Below, piece by piece: positions 1 through 11,116 of a stretch of DNA of 64,000 bases (position 1 is its first letter; the number at the start of each line of letters is the position of its first letter). Location of the stretch: the NCBI GenBank assembly GCA_900095095.1, contig FMBT01000309.1, positions 62,001-126,000 of the forward strand, read 5' to 3'. The notes under the pieces were generated by a model. It saw nothing but the letters and a program-made list of their open reading frames with translations, searched no databases and had not been told where the DNA came from. The DNA is from Fragilariopsis cylindrus CCMP1102 (Eukaryota; Bacillariophyta; Bacillariophyceae; Bacillariales; Bacillariaceae). A program made the translations under genes and the position numbers.

Positions 1-893
1 ATAAGTACTAGCAATGTAGTGCAATGTACAGCATCCGTACAACTGAACTTTGTTGTGCATAATATGACGTTTCATTGCACGGATGACAGGAGTAATAACA
101 AGTCCGAATGACGATAAGATATCTTCTCCAGATCCATATGAGAGGTTGGATAGAGTTCGAAGAGCTGTGGCTTGTACAGAAAGATCATTTGGGTACCGTT
201 TCATAGCTGCAAGTACTTGATGCAGAGCACCATCACGGTAGACGAAGATTGCCTTTGCTGGGGGTGGGATGCTATGATCGCTAAAACCTCTAAGGCACTA
301 CAAAGAAATTTTGCATTCCCAGGGTGTTGTGTCATCGAACGTAGGATGACACCGACCGATGGGACTATTCTTGCTATCGCGTCTGGGTTTTTACTTATCA
401 CCCGACGGATACCAGCACAAGCAGCTCTTTGAATAGCAACGTTCTCTCTGTGATCCTCCATGGCTTTAAATAACCGCGCAACGCCTTTCTTGAAAGATGG
501 GTCTAAAATTGATAATAAGTAAAGGATACATGTACATTCTTCAACCACTTCTTCATTCTCAGGATGATTCCTCATTACCTCTACGACTGATGGTCCGAGG
601 AGCCGTCCAAGTTCGGATGCTTGCTGTTGCTGTTGTACTCGTTGCTGCAAGACGGCTCGGAGCTTACTGAGGTATTCTATTTGTTTTTTTGGATCATCTT
701 TTCTTTGTTCAATTTTTTGGATGTAGGCAGAGATCTCTCTATCTCCCTTCGTCGACTTCATACTAAAGCTTGCAGGCGAATTTCCTGCTCGTGGTGGCAT
801 TGTAATACAACTATGTGCGTCACGATTGGCGGCATGCGGCGTAATATCGCTGTCTTGACCCCTGCTGTCTTCGTCGCACACTGTCATCAACAA
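1..893 (-). CDS. Armadillo/HEAT-like helical repeat protein, partial
   Basis: The gene reads leftwards and runs off the window's left edge, so only its N-terminal part (about 297 codons) is present. After a charged, Gln-rich N-terminus (residues 1-90) come repeated amphipathic helix pairs with an armadillo-like pattern (VEECTCILYLLSILDPSF, AAIQ-type RAACAGIRRVI, ALRTLSNLSYGSG), which usually form a protein-binding solenoid. The reading frame breaks near 255-270 at a run of five C on the coding strand. The repeat pattern continues in the next frame to base 1 (RDGALHQVLAAMKRYPND), which fits one missing base. The start at 893 is the first Met; a Met about 30 residues later is also possible. The specific family is not recognised. 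Confidence 0.7.
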
Positions 894-1492
894 CAGCTAT
901 CAGCTATCACAGTAACACAGAATAATAAAATAAATGGAAAGTTACGGTAGTAGTTACAAGCGCAAATATCAATGCTTATGATTATGACACCAACGGTATA
1001 CCAACGATGAACAATGAATTGCAGGGTGATGAAAGCGAACACAGCTGCCACTTGCGTTTTGCAGTGTGTCAAGTTTTGAAGAATGACAATTAATTTGTTC
1101 AGTACGTTTTCGTTATCGAAAAATACGATATAAAAAAGCAAGTGTACAAACTTTCTTTTGTATAGATTTTTTACGGGCAATGTCACGCGTGATTCGATCG
1201 CTTGCGCTCGACAAAATTACTTAAAGGTGCATCCGACAAACAGGCAAGCAAGCAATCCTGCAAAATTTTCCACATACAAGCCCATTTTTCCGAATAGATG
1301 AAAAATTATCTACTGCAGCATGCAGCTAGAAGATAAAAAAATAATGTGAGCAATAAAAGAAGGTATATTATTCTCTTAGTTATTTAGGTAAACTTTATTT
1401 TATTTTATTTTATTTTATCTTATAGTATCTCGCATGGGCAAGCCTAAAGCAAGAGGTTAGAAGAAAAGAAAAGAAAACGACCATAGTATCTC
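894..1492. other. Intergenic, divergent from nothing clear
   Basis: No gene is supported here. A minus-strand open frame of 99 codons (887-1186) has no recognisable domain. The stretch holds a TTTTA pentanucleotide repeat at about 1394-1419 and the 3' end region of the ArfGAP gene. Confidence 0.5.
1394..1419. repeat. (TTTTA)n microsatellite
   Basis: About five copies of TTTTA directly visible, just downstream of the ArfGAP gene's stop codon. Confidence 0.85.
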
Positions 1493-2950
1493 CTATTTAT
1501 TAATACCGGAACTCCACGTATTCATTGAAGACATATTCATTTGTAACGAATCCATCGAACCTTTCGAATTCGCAGCACTATTATTATTATTATTATTATT
1601 TGAATTAGTACCGTTAAAGTTCATATTCATATTATTCATTCGTTGCTGATTCATCATGGGATTCATATCATTATTGTTGTTGTTGTTGTTGTTGGTCATC
1701 ATCATTCCAGTGCCCATGGCATTGTTTCTCATTCCCATAGCCATTCCATTCATCGTGTTCATTTGTTGTTGTTGTTGTTGTTGTTGCATCATCATCATTT
1801 GCTGTTGTTGCATCATTTGCATATTGCCCATTTGTTGCATATTATTGCCCATTTGTGGTTGCATATTGCCCATTCTACCATTAAAAGAGCTTTGATTATT
1901 ATTATTATTATTATTCCAACCCATACCCCCATTACCATTTCCTTGAGGTGCTGACATGTTCATGGAAGATATTAAAGAGGATGTTCCACTCATGGTATGA
2001 TTAGACATAACTGGTTTTTTGACAGCCGCCGGTGTTGGCGTTGCTGCTACTGCTGGCGCAGACATGTTGTTATTACCTATGAAGCTAAAGCCAGAAGAAG
2101 CCGTGGATGCTGCTGCTGCTGCTGCTGATTGATTGGCAAAACCATTCGTATTGGGTTGGGACTGAGTCGAACTACTATCAAAATTTGACTGGAATGGATC
2201 ATTGGATGGCACTGTAGTATTAGTAGAAGTACTTGTAGTAGTCGTCGGTGCGAATATATCAAAATTGGCTTGAAAAGTAGTGTTACTACTATTATTGGCA
2301 GCTGGTTGAGTTGTTGTTGTTGCTGTAGATGGCATTGATGTGAAATCTAAAAGGTCTACTACAGGTGCGGCCGATGGGGGTGTAGGTGTAGGTTTATGTG
2401 CATATGATACAGGCGGAAGTGATGCTCTATTTTGTACAACAGGTGCTGCCCTTACAGGAACTCTCGACGCCGATGTTACCCTATTATTTCCCCTACCAGA
2501 CGAAAGCGGGAGAGCCGTGGCTACATGAGTTGGAGGAGTTGTTGAGCTCGTAGTACTCATACTCGCAGCAGCACCTTCATCTTCACCATAATATCGTTTG
2601 CGTTCGTAAACGTCTACAACAAATCTCTTAAATACGTCAACATGATCTCCTTCTTTTGGTCTACCATTGGTACCTATAGGAGGTGCATTTTTCAGCCAAG
2701 TTCGACGTGCGTAGTCATTTCCTTTCGTCTGTAATTCGGCAACCTCTTGATCAGTCCAGCTACTCATTGTTAAAGACTTGCATCGGTGACTTATAGCTTG
2801 ATGACTAGATTTACAGTTATTACAAACAAAGGTAAAATATTTGATACAAATATTGCTATACCCACATTTCTTCGACGTTCCACAATTCGCACAACAAGTG
2901 TTTGATGGCAACCGAGCCAACTTTTTCACTTTTAGTTCTGCTGCGGACAT
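1493..2950 (-). CDS. ArfGAP-domain protein, AGFG/AGD14-like, with Asn/Gln/Met-rich tail
   Basis: A single exon of 485 residues. Residues 14-85 form an ArfGAP zinc-finger module with C20-x2-C23 and C43-x2-C46, followed by HRCKSLTMSSWTDQEV and a GN-x-x-ARR-x-W element that match plant AGD14 and animal AGFG1 (HRVKSVSMSKFT...). ArfGAPs stimulate GTP hydrolysis on Arf at Golgi or endosomal membranes. Two features are odd. The Cys pairs are 19 residues apart rather than the usual 16. The residue normally carrying the Arg finger (HR or LR just after the last Cys pair) is Gln51, so GAP activity is doubtful. The remaining 350 residues are low-complexity Ser/Thr/Ala, then poly-Asn, poly-Gln and Met-rich, as in AGFG-type endocytic adaptors. 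It could be an adaptor rather than an enzyme. Confidence 0.85.
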   Translation of the reverse strand: MSAAELKVKKLARLPSNTCCANCGTSKKCGYSNICIKYFTFVCNNCKSSHQAISHRCKSLTMSSWTDQEVAELQTKGNDYARRTWLKNAPPIGTNGRPKEGDHVDVFKRFVVDVYERKRYYGEDEGAAASMSTTSSTTPPTHVATALPLSSGRGNNRVTSASRVPVRAAPVVQNRASLPPVSYAHKPTPTPPSAAPVVDLLDFTSMPSTATTTTQPAANNSSNTTFQANFDIFAPTTTTSTSTNTTVPSNDPFQSNFDSSSTQSQPNTNGFANQSAAAAAASTASSGFSFIGNNNMSAPAVAATPTPAAVKKPVMSNHTMSGTSSLISSMNMSAPQGNGNGGMGWNNNNNNNQSSFNGRMGNMQPQMGNNMQQMGNMQMMQQQQMMMMQQQQQQQQMNTMNGMAMGMRNNAMGTGMMMTNNNNNNNNDMNPMMNQQRMNNMNMNFNGTNSNNNNNNNSAANSKGSMDSLQMNMSSMNTWSSGINK

Positions 2951-3816
2951 ACTGATTTTTCAATTTTTGTTGTTGTTGATATGTTCCTATCGGTACTAGC
3001 TAGTAGTATTGTCAGATGTTAATATAAAATTTGACCAATTTCGACCTTTGACATTGGCATTGTGGCATTGCATTAAGAGTGAAAAAAAAACGAATTGCTT
3101 GAGCGAAGATTTGTCGTCGAGAACGAAGAATGCCATTTTTTATCGGCGAGAGCACGACAAAAATTTCACAAGAGAAATTGGCTGCCCCCCTTTTTTAGCA
3201 AAAATTGTCACACCCTCATTTAAATATATATGCGAGGTATAATATATAATATAATATAATATACTGTAAATTGATCGACTAGTAGCTAAAATGAACGATC
3301 TTATTGGAACCTTTCTATAACTATATCACTTTTTAAAGAGCGAGAGAAAATTGTAGCTTTCTAAATAATTTTTACGTGAGACAAAGCAATTGTTAAATAC
3401 TGTAAGTTCTGCCATGCTTAAAATGATAAATGTAATCTAGAGTAGTTGTGTATCTCAAGATTTTTCACGCTTTGTTGTCTTGTTTACTATTTTTTGAACA
3501 GTTCATTAAAGTTTTCTTTCACTAATCATAAGAGCTAATCGAGATATGGAACTTGTTCAAAGGAAGCAATTGGGTAATATATGCCATTGGAAATGGCTAA
3601 AGATTTTCAGAAAAGAAACCACCCAGATAAAATTGTAATTGTTTAGTATTTATTTCTCCTCCTCCTGGTCGACTGCAGGCGGTGATACATCTCCATTTTC
3701 ATCCGTCATATCGAAAAGGTGCTACGCTGCCGAGGATCAGTTATCGCTCTACATATCCATTCAAATCATTCAGGAGACATTTTTTCCGGATTATCTTTTT
3801 TCTCAATTGTAATTTT
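2951..3816. other. Intergenic region
   Basis: No supported gene. It contains the ArfGAP promoter side, an AT-rich repeat (ATATAATATA type) near 3236-3262, and the 3' flank of the VTC2-like gene. A 19-codon minus-strand frame at about 3655-3712 looks acidic but has no partner exon. Confidence 0.5.
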
Positions 3817-5594
3817 TCAAAGTGTCGCTAGGTTTTCTGTTATCCTTTGCCAAAGATCTTCTTCGTCTTCAAATGAGATATCGGCAAGCGCTTGTTCCAT
3901 CACGCTCTTTTCTTTCAGACTGCCATCTTCCTCGAGATTGTGGTCATGACTGTGATCATGGCTGTGGCCGTTGTCATCGTCATCAATAGATAGGCATTCA
4001 CAATCTTCCTTATCAATTTTTCCCAGAGTCTCTAATTCGTCTTCACTCTGTGCATGGAAGACGCCCATCATTTCGCTTATACCCATCTTAAGCGTTGGAA
4101 GTATATCCGAACGTTCTTTGGATCGTGCAAATATATATACGTCGACGTATTCAGCGTCCTCCTCCTCCTTCTCTTCCTCCTTCTCATCCTCTTCTCTTTG
4201 ATGTAAACGATTCAGAAATCCAATATTATACGGAGCTTCTCCTATTGTTTCTAGACACGAGGCTACTACTCGTCCCAATAAATCAAGATTATGAATGGAC
4301 GATGAAAATAATACACAAAAAACTGGATATTTTAAGTAGGAAACCTCCACACCGCCGTCAATATCATAAAAATCATAGATGGTTTCAACTTTAGTAACCG
4401 CATAGCTAAAATTGTCAATACTTAAACTATTATTGTTTGTTGACTCTGGACTTTCAGTACCATCATTTTTAACTGAACCAAAGGTTGGATACGGCCATGC
4501 GTGGCAGTGAATATGATTTTGACTTGCTCCGGCACCAACTGCATTGTAACCAAGAAACATTGATCCAACCGGTTCAATTGTACTTGTTAGATGTACCATA
4601 TCATGACAGTCATTTTTCGTAAACTCCTGTCCCCTCCAGTTATGTTCCTTATCCAATAATGATGGCATAATCAAAAAGTGACCCCGACGATCAGCTGGAC
4701 TAATATTATGGTATACATCCCAAGGAGTTGTTAGTAAATCGTTGCTATTTTTCTTGTCATCATCACAGTTATTATTATTATTATTATTATTATTGGTGTT
4801 ACTACTTGTACTACGACTGGATAATTGAAGTCGACCAATGAGTGGTCGGAGTTCTAATCTCAATGGACCAGTTACAAAGAATCAGTTATTGGATTGTACG
4901 GTGGAGGAGTGGAACTTTCATCTCTATGAATTCTTTAGATGGAGGTGGACGGAGAGTCCTCAGGAGTTGTAACTGCGTTACAAAATCTCCTATTTGTTTG
5001 AATTCAACGCCTGAATTAATCCGAGACAATGTAGAATTGATGCTACGAACTATTGGATTTCCTTCACCTTCACCGTCATCAATTTGCTGAACAACATATT
5101 CTTGAACATCCACTTTTTTTAGTTGAAACATCTGATGTTGTTGACGAAGAGGTCTCCTTGTCGATATCATCGTTACTCGCTATTTCTACCATTCGAATCC
5201 CATAATCGATCATAGTTTTTCTTTTCTCATTATCATTACCATCGTTATCACTGTCGTCGTCGCGAAACTGCGTCGTCACCGAAACCTGATTTTGTTTTAC
5301 TAAATCAATCCATGACGTAGATAAATCCATACCCGCAATTTGATAGGGAGGCTGGCTTAGCACTATCATCATACTTTCCTCTTCTTGTACTGATGATTGA
5401 ATGACTGAATCTTGAGAAACACCAGCAACGACAGAACTCGACGATATAATAGAGGATGAGGAGGAGTGCCGTAACTTCAACGACCAATTTCCTTTTCCTT
5501 TATTGCTATTGATTAGAGATCGCACAACGAAGATCTTCTGAAGATTGAACGCCACAATCCAACCAGCCATATAAAGTCTTGTTAGTCTAGGCAT
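3817..5594 (-). CDS. GDP-sugar phosphorylase-like protein (VTC2/GDPGP1 family, HIT superfamily)
   Basis: The gene is intronless and about 590 residues long. Family landmarks run in order: GDFVTQLQ..R.L (like FIAQLNEGRHLKKRP), RGHFLIMPSLLD (like YGHVLLIPRVLD), FLGYNAVGAGASQNHIHCHAW (like FRLGYNSLGAFATINHLHFQ), PYNIGFLNR, and a C-terminal MEQALADISF. VTC2 enzymes release GDP from GDP-L-galactose in ascorbate synthesis; GDPGP1 acts on GDP-glucose. Here the active-site motif is HxHxH (about 4500-4515) instead of the family's HxHxQ, so it looks closer to classic HIT hydrolases and its substrate is uncertain. Three frame changes lie at homopolymers near 5114-5120 (one extra base), 4916-4918 and 4876-4878 (one missing base each). 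Allowing for them gives one continuous family-like protein. An Asn run and His/Asp-rich stretches are inserted. Confidence 0.75.
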
Positions 5595-7117
5595 TATACT
5601 AAGCTATTACCATTTGGTTTGGCTTGTCGGGTATATACTTTTACTTTTCTCGGCTGATCTCCTGTCTATTGTATCGTTGTCTTTGCAGTCAATACTATCT
5701 TGATACTAGTAGCTGATGCATCTTCTTTCTTTCGATCTTGTGTAAAGTATCGTAGAAAGATTGATGTTTCTACTAGCAAATTATTAACAAACATGCAGCC
5801 AACGAGAAGATGCCCATCCTGTACGCTCCCCGTTTGGTATCTTACTTATGTAGGATCCATAGGTTGCCGTCACCGGCTCGTTCGATTAGTTCGATTTAGA
5901 TCCTTCAATTCTGAGGATGGCAAAATGCTTCGCACTAATTATAGCTATTAACACACCAGACCAAGTTGTATTGGAAAACAATGTCTAAGATCTGCTTTGA
6001 CTGTCTTCCTCAAACGTCTTGGACTGGAACTCTCACTTTCTTTTGAACGGATCTATTGCAATTGGTAATTTTGCATTCAATCAGTTCACTTCAGTAGTAG
6101 TAATAGCTTTAATTGTCAAGTCCCCAGGTAAGCAAATCTATTCAACACTTCGGGTCTTAGTCATTGTGAAATCAACAGAGGTGCAGCGGCACTGATGACT
6201 CTCAAACTAACCAGACCACTGACAGTAAAGTCACACCAATGAAATCACACCAATATACTTTAATTAACAGGATTCCGGTAATGGCGCCGTTAACGTCGCC
6301 AGGGGATTGTAATTTCCACAAAAATTGTCTACTGGATCGCCTATGATGTTGAAAGTATCTTTGTTGTCACTTAGTTCTCCTTCCTTGCGCCAATACTGCG
6401 CCATATCCAAAGGCAATGGCGCAGGGGATTGCAGTTTGGACTAATGTACCTTCCCCCAAGTCTCACCTCGCTTTTAAAAAGCTGGTTATGGTTGCAGCCT
6501 GCCTTTTGATAACAAAGAAAATGAAGTCTAACAAACTCATTTCAAAAAAGGACCATGCAGGCATTGCTGCAGAGTCTTTAACTCAACTACAAGAGATCTG
6601 CAAATATATCAAAAAAGCCATCAGCAACGAATCCTGTGCGGATTTTTCGGAACCCTAGGTTTTCAATGTCACCTACTCCCTTGAGGCAGAAACAAAGAAG
6701 AAAGCAGCAGCAACAGCTAGCTACTAAGGGAGGAGCCAGGAAACACAGGCGGAAACGGAAACATTGCTTCTTCATTGCAATATCAAGCCCAATGGTATCG
6801 CCTACGTCTTGCATGGCTACGGAAAATAAATTGTACTCGTGGCAAGAGTACAGATTTTGATGTGAAAATTTTATCGCGCGGGACAAAGCACATTATCCTT
6901 GGCTGTGGACCGCTGATTATTTGAACCACCCGAAACAGAAGGTGTTCTGCTTGTTTTCTCGCAGTCGTGGTCGAGTCCTCAATGAACTTACTGTTACAAA
7001 AGTGACAAAAACCGAAATGCACACAAACTTAATTGTTCATTCAGTCATTATTTATATTCTTTGTACAACCAACATCGAAATAATAAACACTCTATAACCA
7101 ATTAAACAAACAATACA
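5595..7117. other. Long intergenic region, possible decayed coding pieces
   Basis: The region holds the divergent 5' flanks of the VTC2-like gene and BiP. No gene is supported with confidence. A membrane-like coding fragment at 5981-6127 is listed separately. An imperfect direct repeat of about 19 bases (AGGGGATTGnAnTTT) occurs near 6301 and 6423. Open frames at 6416-6886 on both strands resemble no known family. Confidence 0.45.
5981..6127 (+). CDS. Possible first exon of an unrecognised hydrophobic protein
   Basis: Starting at ATG 5981, two overlapping frames join if a T run near 6031-6034 lacks one base. The product is about 50 residues with a hydrophobic segment (FTSVVVIALIVK) and ends at a clean GTAAG donor at 6128. 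A convincing next exon was not found; acceptors near 6180 and 6270 give only short tails. The coding look (no stop, regular codons) is suggestive only. It could equally be a decayed gene piece or chance. Confidence 0.25.
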
Positions 7118-9587
7118 ATGATCTTTGCCAAGTTAGCCATTGCCACCCGTAAGTTAGCGTGAAGAAGAAAAAGAAGAAGAAGATTGTCGATCGACCGAAA
7201 ATGACTTTTACGTATATATATGAGAATGATCTTTCTTATTGTCGACGGAAGAAGCGTATTTATTTCGACCAATAATATGTAACGATGTTGGATGAATGAT
7301 TCGCATATGGCTGAACAAACTGACATATCTGTAATCTCACCTATTTTATTTTATCGTTCTTCTTTTATCTTATTTTTTCTGTTTTGTAAATGCTTCTCGT
7401 ATCTTTCTTATTCAAATAATTTCGAATTTATTTATGACTCAACTCGAATCTTCATCATCAATTGATTTGCTGAATGTAATGTAATGTAATGTAACCTCAA
7501 ACATCAATAATAGTGGCACTAATGGCCTCGCCATACAATGTCCGTGCCGAAGAAGAAGAATCCATGGGTACCACTATTGGTATCGATCTTGGAACCACAT
7601 ATTCATGTGTCGGTGTATTCAAGAATGGACGTGTCGAAATTATTGCCAACGACCAAGGTAACCGTATCACTCCGTCATACGTCGCCTTTATGGACAACGG
7701 TGAACGTCTTACTGGAGATGCTGCCAAGAATCAAGCCACAATCAATCCTGAAAACACCGTCTTTGACGTCAAGCGTTTGATCGGACGTAAATTTTCCGAC
7801 AAATCGGTCCAATCCGATAGAAAACTTGTTCCTTTCGAGATTATCTCCGACAAGGACAAGCCTATGATCGAAATTACCATCGACGGAAAGAAATCCGCCT
7901 ACGCACCAGAAGAAGTTTCTGCTATGATCCTTCAAAAAATGAAGGCCACCGCAGAAACATTTTTGGGTAAGGAAATCAAAAATGCTGTCGTTACTGTCCC
8001 AGCTTACTTCAACGATGCACAACGTCAAGCAACCAAGGATGCTGGTACCATTTCTGGTATGAAGGTCGAACGTATTATCAACGAACCTACTGCTGCAGCA
8101 ATTGCATACGGTATGGATAAGACTGGAGGAGAATCGAATGTTCTTGTTTTCGATCTTGGAGGTGGAACCTTCGATGTCACACTTTTGACCATCGACTCTG
8201 GTGTCTTCGAAGTTTTGGCTACAAACGGTGACACCCATTTGGGTGGAGAAGATTTTGATCAACGTGTCATGCAATACTTCATCAAGATGATGAAGAAAAA
8301 GTCTGATGTTGATATTACAGGAGACAAGCGTGCTCTTCAAAAGCTTCGAAAGGAAGTCGAACGTGTCAAGCGTGCTCTTTCATCTCAACAACAAGCTCGA
8401 TTAGAAATTGAAGATCTTTCCGAAGGTTACGATCTAAGTGAAACTTTGACCAGAGCTCGATTCGAGGAATTGAACAATGATTTGTTCAAGAAGACGATGG
8501 GACCTGTCGCCCGTGTTATGGAAGATGCTGATTTGAGCAAGAGCGAAATTGATGAAATTGTTTTGGTCGGTGGATCTACTCGTATTCCTAAGGTACAACA
8601 ACTTATTTCCGAATATTTCGGAGGAAAGGAACCATCGAAGGGAATCAACCCTGATGAGGCTGTTGCTTACGGTGCTGCTGTACAAGGTGGTATCTTATCC
8701 GGTGAAGGTGGTGATGCTACCAGTGAAATTCTTCTTTTGGATGTCACACCTCTTTCCCAAGGTATTGAAACTGTCGGAGGAGTCATGACCAAGCTTATCA
8801 ACCGTGGAACAACCATCCCTACAAAGAAATCTCGTAAGTTTTTCTGAAATACCCATGTATTTTTTGATCAATCATTGATGACTTTTGTTTAAATTTTTAT
8901 AGTATTTATTTTTTGAGTCTGAATTCTGACATTACATTTCGCTTTTTTGTTATATTTTTTCACAGAAACATTTTCCACGCATCAAGATAACCAAAGCGTT
9001 GTTATGATCCAAGTTTACGAAGGAGAGCGATCAATGACCAAGGACTGTCACAATCTTGGAAAATTCGAACTTACCGGAATCCCTCCTGCTCCTCGTGGAG
9101 TCCCTCAAATCGAAGTTACTTTTGAAGTTGATGCCAACGGTATCTTACAAGTTGCTGCTGAAGATAAGGGAACTGGAAAGGCCGAGAAGATTACCATCAC
9201 TGCCGAAAGGGACGTCTATCCGATGAAGAAATCGAACGTATGGTTAAAGAAGCCGAAGACTAGCCGAAGAAGAAAAGCTATCAAAGAACGTATCGATTCC
9301 CGAAACGGATTAGAATCTTACTTATACAACTTGAAGAACACACTTGATGATGATGAAAAGGGTGTCTCAGACAACATCTCAGCTGAAGACAAGAAGGAGT
9401 TACAAGACATGATCGACGAAACTCTTGACTGGATGGACGAAAATCCTGAAGCCGACAAGGAAGATACGACGAAAAGCAAAAGGAAGTTGAACAAGTTGCC
9501 AACCCTATCATGCGAAATGTCTACGCCGGAGGTGCTGGTGGAGGTGACGATGAAGATGCCGGTGATTTCGGTGATGACGAACTTTAA
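7118..9587 (+). CDS. BIP: ER-lumenal HSP70 chaperone BiP
   Basis: BiP folds secretory proteins in the ER lumen using ATP. There are three exons: 7118-7148, 7514-8833 and 8966-9587. Splicing exon 1 ([10 protein letters not shown]) to exon 2 makes a textbook signal peptide ending ...[11 protein letters not shown]70 signatures follow: [42 protein letters not shown], then the substrate domain ([28 protein letters not shown]). The last codons, read in the corrected frame, end GDFGDDEL, an HDEL/KDEL-type ER retention signal. Exon 3 carries four apparent one-base losses near 9209-9211, 9261, 9273-9276 and 9465. The first three together restore the frame, so the middle of the exon still reads normally. 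With all four the coding length is 1977 bases (658 residues), normal for BiP. Intron 1 holds a TGTAA repeat. Confidence 0.95.
7473..7494. repeat. (AATGT)n microsatellite in BiP intron 1
   Basis: Four copies of the pentanucleotide lie about 20 bases before the intron 1 acceptor of BiP. Confidence 0.8.
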
Positions 9588-10054
9588 ATTAAAGGGACGT
9601 GTTAGATCAAATAATTTTTATTAAAACAATATTATATTAGAAAAAATATTTGTCATAATCTGAATAGAAAAAAAAACATGATGTAGCAGCTCTACTGTAT
9701 TGAAAGCTACAATGTTTTCAATTCCATCGTTATTATGTTCTTGTTATTTTAATTGTAGCTACTTAAAATTGTTACCGTTACACCGCTTGAAACGAACTCA
9801 AATTAAGGACGAACTAGTAATTTTTCTAAAAATAATATTGTAAGTAGGAATAATTTGTATGATCTGAATAGACAAATAACACGATACATGAATAGCTACA
9901 GACGATTTTTATTATTTCATATAGTCGAGATATATATCATAAAGTTGTATACTTAACATTAATAATTATTGTTATTGTCATGTTATTATTTTAGCAATTA
10001 ATTGTCTCCGGTACACCAGGGGTGTTACTATATACGGTACTTGAAATAGGTTCT
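9588..10054. other. Convergent 3' intergenic region
   Basis: This is the 3' flank of BiP (plus strand) and of the small membrane-protein gene (minus strand). It is A+T-rich and no gene is seen. Two loosely similar stretches, at about 9640-9670 and 9840-9870 (AATATTnTAnnTAGnAAnAA... TGATCTGAATAGA), look like an old short duplication. Confidence 0.5.
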
Positions 10055-10604
10055 CTAATTTTTTTTTGTGATTGATTCCATAAATCTTCTCAAGCCATCG
10101 ATATCATCTTGTTGGTTGCTGCAAAGACCACGGCAGGTATTTGCATCATAAACCTGATTGGGTTGATTTTTAGCGGACTGTACGACAGAATCAGCCACTG
10201 TCGAAAATGAACCAGCAATTTGGTCTGTTGACTTGAAAGCAATCACAATACTCAAACCAAAACCAAGTATAGCGAAGACAGTAGCAGGAACAAGAAGAAA
10301 TAAGGATCCATCTTTGGGAATCTCGCCGAATAAGGGAATATTCTGTGTATCTTGGGCAGGTTCTCGATTATCTCGTGTCAAACTGGCCATAAGTGGATCC
10401 ATACGTTCTACATTTCGGACAGGAGGAGGAGAATTCGATCGCACCCACCCGGTGGAGATATTGGTTGTGAGGCAGTGAAAGTCTTTCCTCATTCTCATCA
10501 TCTTCCTCTGCATTCAACACATGTAAAGGACGACCATGATGATGATGATGATGATGTGCGTGCCGTTTCGAAGTCATAAACGCACACCTGCCGTTTTCTG
10601 ACAT
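10055..10604 (-). CDS. Small single-pass membrane protein of unknown function
   Basis: About 182 residues. The N-terminus (MSENGRCAFMTSKRHAHHH) carries a His run, then acidic residues, then a linker (NSPPPVRNVERMDPLMASL). One strong membrane segment follows (SLFLLVPATVFAILGFGLSIVIAF), and a short C-terminal domain has two Cys (DANTCRGLCSNQQDDIDGLRRFM). Two frames must be joined near 10448-10450, where a CCC run appears to carry one extra base; the joined length is a multiple of three. No family is recognised. Topology and the Cys pair suggest an organelle or secretory membrane protein, but that is inference. Confidence 0.6.
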
Positions 10605-11116
10605 GACGTCATCGTGAATGCCTGGGATATGTTAGCTTGATAAAAACAAGCGATAGCAATAAGAACAAATACGGAGTTAAGGGACGTCATCGTCGTACTA
10701 GTCTATTCTATTCAGGAGTACAATTGTTTGAATAAAAAGGCCGATGAATTATGAATTAATGGTTTTGTGTTGACTTTCTTCATTTTTACGAGAGAAATCC
10801 ATCAATCCATCATATAAAGTTGATTTTTTCTATTAGGGATCGGGGGATCAGGATATCTATTATCGTCTGTTTCGTACGTTTCATAATTTTTCACGAAAAA
10901 ATCATCGTGACACGAGAGGACTTCAAGATACAAAATACAGCGACGCCAAAAATAATAATACACATACAAATACATACCTTGTACCTCATATCAAGCAATA
11001 CAAGTGCATAGATTCGACTAATCGATCACCAGACTGAGAAGTAATATCATTAGACGAAAGCTATTTCATACATCACTTGCGTAGTGAGTGCAGAGACGAA
11101 GAAAATAATAACAACA
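10605..11116. other. Divergent promoter region
   Basis: The 5' flanks of the small membrane protein (left) and the aldo-keto reductase (right). No motif or gene could be assigned. Confidence 0.5.

Noticed and set aside
1643-1954. Long open frames opposite the ArfGAP Asn/Gln tracts
   Set aside because: They are only the reverse reading of trinucleotide repeats (poly-Ile, Val, Leu, Cys).
3655-3712. Short acidic minus-strand peptide (MTDENGDVSPPAVDQEEEK) after the VTC2-like gene
   Set aside because: It is 19 codons, after a valid stop codon, with no donor in the gene that would join to it.
7675-8340. A 221-codon open frame antisense to BiP exon 2
   Set aside because: It mirrors HSP70 codon use; the plus strand encodes a fully conserved HSP70 and the antisense product has no domain.
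9181-9587. Programmed frameshifting in BiP
   Set aside because: Four shifts in one short exon of a conserved chaperone, all at plain homopolymers and with similar breaks in unrelated genes, fit sequence error better.
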